56,613 nucleotides of DNA, from contig JBNGIQ010009361.1 of NCBI GenBank assembly GCA_049999765.1, forward strand, positions 262,334 through 318,946. Reading direction: 5' to 3'. Made by a program: the position numbers and the translations under genes. Below, piece by piece: positions 45,528 through 55,200 of the stretch (the first letter of the stretch is position 1; every line of letters starts with the position of its first letter). The notes beneath the pieces are model-generated. The model did no database searches. It saw nothing but the letters and a program-made list of their open reading frames with translations, and had not been told where the DNA came from. This DNA is from Phaeoceros laevis. Lineage: Eukaryota; Anthocerotophyta; Anthocerotopsida; Notothyladales.

Positions 45528-48023
45528 GACGCAATACTGGCCACCCACAATATTGTATTTGAAGCTGACCTCGACAACAAGAGGCCATCCCATCATACCA
45601 CAGATAATTCAGTGAACCTCTGGGGAAGGCCCTCCAACAAGTACAAGACAGGAGGATGGAAGGCTGTGGTCTTCATATATGGTCAGCAAGCTAGCTTCTG
45701 AAACTGCACAGCAAGTTTTGTGTTACAGATACTGGTTTGCTAGCTGGCATGGCCTCAGGATCACATACGGATGCATCAAATTTGCAGCTTGGCTGATGAA
45801 TTCATCAGTGGGCAACTTTGTGGCCGCCGTTTCTAACCAGTTTGATGGTTGATCAATGCAGCGCTTGTCACCGCCGAGACGATGTCTATCATAGGGCTCT
45901 CTGGCAACTTGGTCACATACCTCATGTTCACGCTTTACATGACAGAGGCCCATGCAGCCAACACCACGACGAATTATATCGGAGTGAATTACTTGCTGCC
46001 CGTCTTCTGGGGCTTCGTTGCCGACAGCTACCTCGGCCGATATCTGACAATCTCCATGTCCAACATCATCGCTCTTATGGTAAGTGCAAATGCACCTAAA
46101 GTTCTGCAAAAAGTAGGGTCCATCGTGAATTAGCTAGGACAACCGACCAATCTAGGCCTGCCTGCCTGCCTGCCTGGATTAGCTAACAAGCTGAGAACCT
46201 TTACACTTTATGATGCAGGGCTTGGTCACCCTTACAGTGCAATCTTCCAGCTCCTCTCTCCTGCCTAAGAGGTGCGACACCTACCCACTATGCCCGGAGC
46301 CGAGCGGCATCCCGAAGTTGATGCTGCTGTCAGGCCTGTTCCTGGTTGCTGTGGGGTCAGCGGGAATAAAACCCACCATCTCCTCCCTGGGACAAGACCA
46401 ATTCGACGAGGGTGACCCGGAGGAGAAGAAGAAGCACCCTCACTTCTTCACCTACTACTACACCTTCGCCAACGTGGGGACCATGCTCGGCTTTACCCTC
46501 CTGGTCTGGATCGAGACTTCCCTTGCCTGGAAGTGGGCATTCGGTGCCCTCACCTGCTTCGTTTTGGTGGGCGTAGTGGCCTTCTTCATTGGCACTCCTT
46601 TCTACAGGTAACTGACCATCAGATGTCCTTGGAAGGTTGTAAGATGAACTCTAATCTTGCGCAAAACAGAAACTTTTCCACCATGCCATGGAAATGCATA
46701 ATTAATTTGCAGCATGATTCATGAGTTGACAAGTTTTCTCTCCCCCAACAATGTGCAGGCACCAAAAAACAAAAGGCAGCTCTCTCACTCGTCTCGCCCA
46801 AGTGTTTGTTGTTGCCCTAAAAAACTACAAACTGCCTCTTCCACTTGACAGCTCCGACCTCTACGAGCTCAGCGACAAAGACTATGCCCTCCGAAGTATG
46901 AGCAAGGTTGCTCACACAAACAGGCTCAGGTATTGATTGCTACTTCAGCTGTTCATGAATCGATATCACACCGGTACCGGCTATCTAGAAAAAGTCTGCC
47001 TGCCTGAAGTTGTTTTTTCTCTGGAACCTTCCATTGCCTGCTTCTTCATTCATTTAAAAATTCTTTGATCGAGCTTGACGAGGCTGATATCAGCCTACAG
47101 AATCAATGTCAGGCTAGGTGTCCCGGATTTCTTACAATTAAAAATTCGGATGGATCCATCTGCTTCTCTCCAGGTGGCTGGACCGGGCGGCCATCAAGAG
47201 CGACATGCCCACCGAGTTCAAAGACGGTGGGAGAGCGTGGAGAGTGTGCACCGTGACGCAGGTGGAGGACCTGAAAGCCGTCCTGCACCTGCTGCCCATC
47301 TGGATGACCAACATCGCCGTCTACTCTCTCTTCGCCAACGTCATGTCCTTCACCGTCGGGCAGGGCAACAGCATGCAACGGCAAGTGGGCCGGCTCATCA
47401 TCCCCCCGGCCTCCGCGGCCGTGTTCATCATCCTGGCGGCCTTCGTGACGCTCGGGGTGTGGGAGATGGTGGTGGAGCCGGTCGCCAAGCGGTTCCGGTC
47501 CCCAGCTCCCGGTCAGCCCGCGCTCACCCCTCTGGAACGGAAAGGCGTGGGCATGCTCATGGGCGTGGCGTCCATCGTGGTGGCCGCCCTGGTGGAGCGC
47601 CGGCGGGTGTCGGTCATCCGCGCCCACGGGCTCAACTACGTGGACCTGCTGCTGGGCCGCGTGCCCATGAGCGTCTTCACCCTGGTTCCGCAGTACTTCC
47701 TCCTGGGCGCCTGCGAGTTCGTGCTGGGCATCGCGCAGCTCAACTTCTTCTTCCAGGAGGTGCCGGAAGGCATGAAGAGCCTGGGGACGTCCTTCTTCTA
47801 CACCTCCGTGGCGCTGGGTTACTTTCTGGCGACCATCCTGGTGACCAACGTGAACCGGTACACCGGCGGGAGCGGGCCGGGCTGGCTGGAGGCCGGTGGG
47901 ATCGAGGACGGCGGGCTGGAGAAGTACTATTGGCTGCTGGCCGGAATCGTCACCGCAACCACCGTGGCGTTTTTCGCCTTGGCCAGGAGGTACACTTACA
48001 AGGCCGCCCGTTCCGTTCAGTAG
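45528..48023 (+). CDS. NPF (NRT1/PTR family) transporter 1, first exon not located
   Basis: Major-facilitator transporter; the family moves nitrate, peptides, hormones or glucosinolates, usually with protons, across plasma or vacuolar membranes. Exons found: 45528-45681, 45862-46079, 46219-46607, 46759-46929, 47174-48023, 593 residues in phase. Landmarks: GRPSNKYKTGGWKAVVFIY before TM1, NLVTYLMF, NYLLPVFWGFVADSYLGRY, LFLVAVGSAGIKPTISSLGQDQF, FFTYYYTFANVG, VAHTNRLRWLDRAAIK, CTVTQVEDLKAVLHLLPIW, VPMSVFTLVPQYFLLGACEF, VPEGMKSLGTSFFY and a final membrane helix. The ExxER motif of TM1 is replaced by VTAET. The 5' exon with the start codon lies upstream and was not identified. The last exon is very GC-rich. 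Confidence 0.92.
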
Positions 48024-48850
48024 AAAGGGTACATCCAGTCACCCGCCCGTCGGTGAACTACTGATCACAAACAGCTGTGATTGTGGGCCAGGGCCGGGGA
48101 AGTAGCGCAACGGACCGGTAGTAGTAGTAAGTTGATTATGGTGTTACGTACAACAACGGAAGACGGAAGGGACAACCTGGTATCCAGGTCCTTCATTAGA
48201 ATCACCGTCGGGTGGTGAAGACCGGCGGGGAGGAGCAAAAGCGTTGAGACTGTGCTTGTCGTTCCCTGGCCCAGCTCATTGCCGGACTGCCGGCACCACG
48301 CAATGTTGTGTCCATCGCCAATGTAGAGAGCACTGAATGGAACCGGCTGAAATTCCAACTTCCATGAATTCCACACTTGTACATGTACAGCTAGCTTGGC
48401 TAGCGAAACATTGCAGCTAGCGGAGCTCTCGCTTGGCAGGGCTCGTTCACACACTACTTGTGGCAGGATTCGATTATATAGCTGGGCATTTCATTTCATG
48501 GCCGTTGCCAGAGGCTTTCAATTATAATCCCGTCTGCTGCCTGCAGCAGCGATCGATAGCTAGCCGACTGAATGGGAGGGATTTGAGGTCCATTTGCAAC
48601 ACCACTGCCGGTGATGGGAGCAGGCTTGGAGCGAGCAGCTTCCAAAATGGTACGGACCTTGGCCTTCTGTTTGAACACTTGTAAGCAGCACAAGTCAAGA
48701 GTTCCAGGGGTCCACTGGGCATTGCAATTGCAATGCTGCTTTTTTGCTTCAAATGTTTGTTGATTCATGAGCTCCAATTTATGCGAACTCGTGAATGTGT
48801 GTGTGTGGGTGGAATGTGTGTAGTCGGTCACGGCCAGCCCAGTGCACCAG
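48024..48850. other. Intergenic region between the two NPF genes
   Basis: About 830 bp. Contains the NPF1 3' UTR and the NPF2 promoter. A GTAGTAGTAGTA run lies at about 48118-48129 and a TG-rich stretch at 48798-48820. A splice acceptor (TGTGTAG before TCGGTC) at about 48823 would be in frame with NPF2, so the NPF2 start could lie in an upstream exon as in NPF1. Confidence 0.4.
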
Positions 48851-51320
48851 ATGCTGGAGACAATCTCGAGCCCTACAGCTGTGAAGAGCCCGTCGAAGAG
48901 CCCTATTGCCGCGAGCCCTACAGCTGTGAAGAGCCCGTCGAAGAGCCCTATTGCCTCGAGCCCTACAACTACAGAGCCCTTGAAGAGCCCTGCGAAGAGC
49001 CCTGCGAAAAGCCCGGGCTCTCAAAACCGCCCCAAGGTGGACACTTTGGTGAGCAGTCCGGTGAACCGCCCGCCAGCGCAAGTGGTGAACGATGGCTCGG
49101 TCACTCTGCGGGGCCGGCCCTCCAACAAGTTGAAGACGGGAGGGTGGAAGTCCGCCTTCTTCTTCTACGGTTAGTGCACGTCGATAGATCTATGCATTTG
49201 GTAGAGTCGACGGGTGTTGCAATTGGTTCACGATTGACAGAGAGCCATTGAGTGGTGCTTGGCTGCAGGGGTTACTCTCAGCGACGCGGTGGCGGTGATC
49301 GGCCTCGCCGCCAACTTGGCCACATACCTGGTCTACGATTTGCACATCGTGAACCCGGACGAAGTGGCCACCACGCTCACCAATTTCATGGGGGTCACCT
49401 TCCTGCTCCCCTTGTTCTGGGGGTTCCTGGCAGACGCTTACCTGGGCAAATACTTGACCATTTGCCTGTCAAGCGTCATATTTATTGCGGTACGTACCCC
49501 TATCAGGTGCCTCGGAAACTTCTCAGGAACTCGTCCACACTCCAAATTCGTCCTTGGAATTCATTCATGCTCAGCACTTGGCTTGCTTGCAAGCAACATG
49601 AATTCAGGAGTGTTGAACTGGGTGGTCGCAATGTTCACAAATTTGTCACTGAGACTACAAGTTTCAACTAGCTCACTTGGGGTTTCAAATTTTGTTGCAA
49701 GCAGGGCTCCATCGTTTTGATGGTGCAGTCCGCCACTCCCAAATGGCTGCCACCCTTCTGCCCGCCCCAGGACTTGCCATTGCCAAAGTGCGCGCCACCC
49801 GGCGACGTCAAGCGTCTCTTCCTGACGGGCTTGTACCTCCTGTCTGTGGGCTCCGCGGGCGTGAAGCCCTGCGTGGCATCCATGGGGCAGGAGCAGTTCG
49901 AGGAGGGAGACGAGGTGGAGAGCAAGCAGCGCGCGCACTTCTTCACCGGATTCTACGTCTCCATCAACCTGGGCGCCGTCATCGCCGTCACGCTGCTCAC
50001 CTGGGCCGTCACCGATCACCCATGGAAGTGGGGCTTCGTCGTCATCACCGCCTTCATCGTCGTCGGCGTCGTCGGCTTCTTCATCGGCACACCTTTCTAC
50101 AGGAACCAAAAGCCAGCGGGCAGTGCTCTCACTCGCCTGGCCCAGCCGCTGGTGGCTGCCATCCGCAAGTTTGGGAAGGACCTGCCTCAAAACAGCTCGG
50201 AGCTCTACGAGCTGGGCCCCAAGGATCTGGCATTGCGAGGCATCCGCAAGGTTGCTCACACCGACCGGCTCAGGTCAGAACCAGACCATCCTATTCAAAC
50301 AACACCTTGCACTCTCTGTTTCATGAATGAATGAATGAATTAAAGTATACTGTCCATCGTGCACAGAGTATTATTGGACAGAGGAGCGATCCATTTTTCA
50401 TGAATGAATGAATGAATTAAAGTATATTGTCCATCGTGCACAGAGTATTGGACAGAGCAGCGATCAAGGACGACTCCGCCGAGGACGGCCTGTGGGAGAC
50501 CAGCCCCTGGAGGCTCTGCACCGTGACCCAGGTGGAGGACCTGAAAGCGGTGCTCAACATCGTCCCCATCTGGACGGCCAACTTCCTCGTCTACACGATC
50601 TTCGCCCAGATCACGGGCTTCACCATCCAGCAGTCGCTCACCCTGGACCGCAAGGTGGGCCGCTTCATCATCCCGGCCCCAAGCTTCGGCTTGGGCCTCC
50701 TTATGGGCGCGCTCGCGTCCGTGGTGGTTTGGGAGTTCGCGCTGGTGCCCGTGGTGCGGCGCTTCACGGGCCGGCCCGCAGGGTTCTCTGACCTCCAACG
50801 CCTCGGGGTGGGCCTGGTGGCGTCCATCTTCTCTATGGTGGCGGCGGCCTTGGCGGAGCAGCGCCGGGTGGAGCTCATCAAGTCCCACAACATCCAGTAC
50901 AGCGATCTCCTGAAGGGCGCTCTGGTGCCCATGAGCGTCTTCTACCTGATGCCGCAGTACCTGATTCTGGGGTTCGTGGAGTTCGTGGTGGGAGTGGCGC
51001 AGCTCAACTTCTTCGCGCGCGAGATTCCCGACGGGATGAGAGGCTTGGGCACCTCGCTCTACTTCAGCGCCATCGCTATGGGCTACCTCCTGTCCAGCCT
51101 TCTCGTCAAGGTGGTGAACAAAGTCACCGAGCACGGACCTGGCTCCGCGGGCTGGCTCCAGGCTCAGGGCATCATGGAGGGTGGCTTGGCCAAGTTTTAC
51201 TGGCTCCTGGCTGCCATGATCGCGCTCAACAGCCTCATCTACGTCCTCTTCGCCTGGCTCTTTGTGCCCAAGAAGCTCAGCCTGGAACCTGGTGTTGGAG
51301 AAGATGATGCACCATCCTAA
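48851..51320 (+). CDS. NPF (NRT1/PTR family) transporter 2 with a Ser-Pro repeat N-terminus
   Basis: Tandem paralogue of NPF1. Four exons in phase: 48851-49169, 49269-49489, 49705-50273, 50444-51320; 661 residues. The N-terminal 60 residues hold ten Ser-Pro pairs, mostly KSP, from a 45-bp tandem repeat, absent from the recognised part of NPF1. Then come the TM1 entry GRPSNKLKTGGWKSAFFFYG, FLLPLFWGFLADAYLGKY, YLLSVGSAGVKPCVASMGQEQF, FFIGTPFYRNQKP, VAHTDRLRVLDRAAIKDD, CTVTQVEDLKAVLNIVPIW, PMSVFYLMPQYLILGFVEF, IPDGMRGLGTSLYF and a last helix with the tail KKLSLEPGVGEDDAPS. ExxER is replaced by TLSDA. Exons 3 and 5 of NPF1 are here fused into exon 3, so one intron was lost (or gained in NPF1). 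A decoy splice acceptor precedes exon 4. Confidence 0.92.
48867..48959 (+). repeat. 45-bp coding tandem repeat (two full copies plus part of a third)
   Basis: CGAGCCCTACAGCTGTGAAG opens units at 48867 and 48912; a third, diverged unit starts at 48957. Each encodes 15 residues with three Ser-Pro pairs. It lies inside NPF2 exon 1. Confidence 0.9.
50324..50466 (+). repeat. 77-bp duplication of the NPF2 exon-4 splice acceptor region
   Basis: TGAATGAATGAATGAATTAA through CCATCGTGCACAGAGTATT occurs twice, at 50324 and 50401, ending in acceptors at 50365-50366 and 50442-50443. The downstream one is functional by phase. Using the upstream one would add 77 nt and shift the frame. Confidence 0.9.
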
Positions 51321-51748
51321 TTTATGACCTCATCTTGAAACCATGGCAGATACTGGTCATCTTTCCAACCAATTCACTTCATGAATCCATCCGTGGATAT
51401 TACTAGCTAGCTAGTACGTAGTTGTAGACATCCCGGCTTGCAATTGCGAGACTGGATAGGTTTCTTTGAGACAACTTCTTGGAGATCCCATTGCAACTCT
51501 ACCATAAAATTTAGGGAGTTTAAACTCCACATTCATGAATCAGACACACATAGGTCTGGACAAGTTTGGATTTCGTGTTCAATAAAAGACACCAGCATCC
51601 GTTACCCCGTTCGAATTCGTCCGGATATGGGTAAGGGGTGCCCGTATATGGGCAAGGGACGACCCTCATGGGACCGTGTCAACCTCCTCAAATAACCACA
51701 CACACACCACCTTAAGCTTTGAAATTGAGAGTGCTCACTCTGTTATTG
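51321..51748. other. NPF2 3' flank with a dispersed repeat cassette
   Basis: The stretch 51637-51704 (GGTGCCCGTATATGGGCAAGGG ... CAACCTCCTCAAATA then ACACACAC) recurs diverged at 55570-55636 inside the Ulp1-like region, so it is a dispersed repeat. No gene. Confidence 0.6.
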
Positions 51749-52051
51749 AATCCAATGAATGAATGAATTCAAGTATACGGTTTGTCCACAGATTGTTGGA
51801 CAAGGCAGCGATCAAGGACTTAGGCAGAGGAAGGGCCTGACACATGTACAAGTCCTTGGAAGCTCTGCACCGTGAAGTTCTCCACCTGTGTCCATAGGTG
51901 GAGAACCTGAAAGCGGTGCTCAACGTACATTCTCCCAATCTGGATGACCGGCTTCTTCGTGCACACGCGCGCTCTTGGCCCAAATCACTTCCTTCACGGT
52001 GCAGCAGGCGCTCACCCTGGACCGCAAGGTGGGTGACTTCATCATCCCTGA
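51749..52051 (+). pseudogene. NPF relic: 5' part of the last exon of a third tandem copy
   Basis: It begins with the same TGAATGAATGAATT acceptor sequence and GTTGGACAAGGCAGCGATCAAG as NPF2 exon 4. It continues through CTCTGCACCGTG, GTGGAGAACCTGAAAGCGGT, ATCTGGATGACCGGCTTCTT, CTCACCCTGGACCGCAAGGTGGG and ends at TTCATCATCCC. Small insertions, deletions and a TGA break the frame, and the rest of the gene is missing. An insertion forming a perfect hairpin (51877-51906) interrupts the VTQVEDLK-coding part. Confidence 0.9.
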
Positions 52052-52202
52052 ATTCAAAATTAAATGACTGGTGGGGGCACAAGACACACAGCTGCAGCCC
52101 GTCAGCTACAGTAGTACCATCTCCACAGTAGCGTGAGGGAAGCAACTGGAAGCTGGGCGCCGTACCCAGGCTAAGCTGAGCACCATGCAAAATAAGCTGC
52201 CA

Positions 52203-52335
52203 ACGGAAACACCCTGCATTTTGCATACATATTTACGAGACAAGTGCCCAGGGGTAAGTCAGCTTCAGGTTGTCCTGTGTCTACGAGTCCTGAATGTACC
52301 TGCCTGCCCTGTTGTACAACACCAGCACTTGAACG
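52203..52335 (-). pseudogene. PPR gene fragment
   Basis: The minus strand encodes QGRQVHSGLVDTGQPEADLP then GTCLVNMYAKC, a typical L-motif to S-motif piece of a PLS-class PPR protein. No further repeats are readable on either side, so this is an isolated relic, too short to be functional. Its sequence differs from the PPR gene at 18.7-22.0 kb, so it came from another family member. Confidence 0.75.
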
Positions 52336-54120
52336 AGGTTTCACGGCAACTGACCTGTGGCTGAGCATGCTACCAGCATAGACATGAACTTTGAAGGGGC
52401 AGAACTGAAAGCTCTATAGGTTTTTCTCGCTAGTGTCTCTTAAAATACCCTACTCACATTTCTGAGCAGAAACTCCACAAATATCAGGAACGTAAGAAAT
52501 GTACGAAACATTTTTCAAATTTTTACGTAAAATAAGCTCTAGGTTTACTTATTTAGGATAATATTAAGTATCCTTAAAATTATAATTACGTCCTGTACTC
52601 CATAGTTTTTGTCAAAATTACGAGTAGCCATGAAGTCTGCGAAGTATGGTCATCAACGGGATTTGGAAGTCGTTTGTTCACCGTTTTCTGCCCGATATGT
52701 GATAAGCTAAGCCATACCTCCAAAAAAGCCATTCCGCGGAAAAATGAGCCAAGAACATGTGCATTGTGCCGGGTCAAAAGCCAATGCAACTGAAATAAAA
52801 CCCATTACTGGAAAGGCCCTCTTACATGTGAGAAGGCCCGGCCCTTTAGCCCCTGGAGGACCGGTTCGTACTTCGATCCCGATCCGTTTTTTGTAAAAGA
52901 AATTTAATTTCTTAAAATGATCTAAAATCTTCTAGAATTATTTCAAACATGGTTTAGGGTGGATTTGTCCTAGTTTTTACTTAACCTTAAAAGCCCATGT
53001 TTTGAAACCGCGAAAAAAAGGCCGTTAGTTTTTACGGCTTGGCCTTCTTGGGGCGTCGACCCCATAACGGGCCTACTCGTGCTGTTAAATTCCAAGACAT
53101 TTTTTGTACACTTTGGAAGCCTCAAAGTATGCACTTCTTTACACGGGTGGATATAGCTCGATGCACTCCATCCAAGAGTGTAAAATTTAAATAGTTTTCA
53201 AGTATTGCATATGCAATTTTGTTAAAAACGCAGTCAAGAACAAAACTTGACAAATGGACGAATATGGCCCTTTGGGCCTTTAACCCTTAAAGGCCGAACA
53301 CCATCACATGTGTCTTATACAAGGCTTGGTTACAGCTTTTGGCATGTGTTGCATGTGCCATGTTTTTAGATTTAATACGTTTTTTTACCATTGGATAGGG
53401 CGCATTGAGCTCTATCCAACGATATGAGGAAGTCCATACTCCAAAACCCATATCTATGCCAAAAAAACGATAATACAACATAATAGGCCTAACTTGGGCA
53501 CGTTATGGGGTCGATGCCGTGAGAAACCAAGTCGCAAGTAAGAGCTTTTCCCAAGGTTTCGACCCCTTTGGCTTTTAAGGGTTAAGGGTTAACCCTTAAA
53601 GGTCTTACGGGACAAAACTATCTATTGGGTCCACTTAGCCATACTTTCCTACATTTACCTATCTTGAAAACCTTTAATAAGACGAACTTTATACCGTTGT
53701 ATAGTGCACGATGAGCTCTATCCAACTGCGCAGAATTATTTAAGTCCGCACTTGAGAAAAAAAAGGGCCAATAGCCAAAACGGGTTTAAAGAAAGCATGT
53801 TATGGGGTCGACTCCTCCGGGAAGCTAAGCTGGCCATTTTTAGGGCTTCCGGCCTTTGGACTCTTAAGGTTAACCATAGAGTGACCAAGGTTATTTTACC
53901 TTTAATTTTTACAAAATTAGACTTGATGTTTTCTAAGTCCAACAAAATAAAATTGGGGGATTTTTTCTCATCAGCATATCTGTACTTAGGGCTACCTAAG
54001 TATGTGCCGTGCGTAAAAAAATTGACACAGATATATAAAAATTTGTAGAAGAAGAAGAAACTTTAAATAGTACATGCTTATAGGTCCAATTGAACCACAT
54101 GCTGTGATAGAGATGATCAC
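52336..54120. repeat. AT-rich block of diverged direct and inverted repeats
   Basis: No gene is recognised. GTCGACCCCATAACG at 53055-53069 recurs inverted at 53501-53515 and 53799-53812. Two diverged direct repeats of about 180 bp (about 53395-53595 and 53700-53880) both start at GAGCTCTATCCAAC and pass through a TTATGGGGTCGA core. Palindromes built on TTTAACCCTTAAAG occur at 53275-53295 and TTAAGGGTTAAGGGTTAACC at 53575-53599. It looks like an old non-autonomous element or satellite remnant. Confidence 0.6.
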
Positions 54121-54123
54121 TTG

Positions 54124-54440
54124 CACTACAAAAATATTTGTGTTATTCGACATAATTTTGTCGAATAAGCCAAAAAAATTTCCCGGACCCTTGTCCCATT
54201 CGACATTTTCATGTCGAATGAAATGTCGAATAGGATTATGTCGAATGGTAAATACCTTTACTCGACATTCGGACCAATTTCATGGGGCTGGACATAGTTC
54301 CATTGGAATGTCGAATGACAAGTTCAGACAATGTCGAATGTGACAAAATGTCGAATGAGAGTGTATGTCAATGTCGAATGAGAGTGTATGTCAATGTCGA
54401 ATGAGTGTATGTCAATGTCGAATGCTATGTTGAATAAGTG
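54124..54440 (+). mobile_element. Candidate CACTA transposon terminus with subterminal repeats
   Basis: CACTACAAAAATATTT at 54124-54139 matches the conserved CACTA-superfamily terminal inverted repeat start. The next 300 bp carry about fourteen copies of a TGTCGAAT core in both orientations, including a hairpin TTATTCGACA/TGTCGAATAA at 54143-54168 and a 20-23 bp tandem array (AATGTCGAATGAGAGTGTAT) at about 54370-54425. Dense subterminal repeats in both orientations next to a CACTA end are the hallmark transposase-binding region of these elements. The other terminus would be outside the window. Confidence 0.6.
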
Positions 54441-54464
54441 GCAAAGTGAGGGTTTCTTTTTTAT

Positions 54465-54715
54465 CCATTTATCCATTTTCATTTTAAATTTTATTTTAGG
54501 CGATTTATGTAATTCCGTATTAAATTACCTTTTAAAGCTATTTATCCATTTTCTATTAAATTTTCTTTTTAAGCGATTTATGCATTTTCATATTGAATTG
54601 TCTTTTCTAAACCATATACCTATTTTTTTATTAAATTGAAATTTCAATATTTATCTATTTTCATATAAATTGTCTTTTTTGAACCATGTATTCATTTTTC
54701 ATATCAAATTGTTCT
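54465..54715. repeat. Degenerate AT-rich tandem repeat, period about 60 bp
   Basis: About four units built on YGATTTATGYATTTTC, TATTAAATT and CTTTTTAA alternate through this stretch. It lies inside the candidate CACTA element, between its subterminal repeats and the Ulp1-like gene. Confidence 0.55.
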
Positions 54716-54972
54716 AAAACACAATAAGACACCACAAAGAGCCAGGTTTGCAATCTAATCCCCTCAAACTAGTGTGCTTTTCAGGTTTGCAGTCTAATCC
54801 CTCAAATAATCCCTCAAACTACAGAGTGCCTTTGCTGTTGGGCACATTGGTGTCACCCCCATAACCCTGATATTTTCCAAAGTGCTTCTTTGGGAACCTT
54901 ATTCAAATATTGGAATGGAGCTGAGAGGTCCATCCACTCTGGAGGAGTAATATAACTACCATCCAGTCTTCA

Positions 54973-55048
54973 GATGTAAAAATTCTGAGAGACTCCACTT
55001 CGAAGAAGCACACAGCAGAATTTAACCCCCTCAAACTAGTGTGCTCTT
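54973..55048. repeat. 76-bp direct repeat, left copy (partner at 56504-56579)
   Basis: The stretch from GATGTAAAAATT to CTAGTGTGCTCTT is repeated 1531 bp downstream with about three mismatches, bracketing the Ulp1-like exons. A shorter variant of its right half (CCCTCAAACTAGTGTGCT) also occurs at about 54765. Confidence 0.9.
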
Positions 55049-55200
55049 CAATCATGCAAATGGTCTGCGATTGGTGTGACATCAAATTCCTTGCTTATAA
55101 CCTCAAACAATGCTGCCCTTTGTGGACCAGGCCCCCATGGCTGCATGGTTGGCATACACCAGACCCCCATGGCTGCATACACATTACTAGTTTAACCCCC

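Noticed and set aside
47075-48064. 329-codon alternative frame over NPF1 exon 6
   Set aside because: An Arg/Gly/Pro/His-rich shadow of the real frame created by high GC3; starts in an intron.
49561-50259. 232-codon antisense frame over NPF2 exon 3
   Set aside because: Shadow of the GC-rich NPF exon; no recognisable domain.
50340-51134. 264-codon antisense open frame opposite NPF2 exon 4
   Set aside because: It mirrors the GC-rich NPF coding frame, has biased low-complexity composition (Asp/Glu/His-rich), and the sense strand is clearly the gene.
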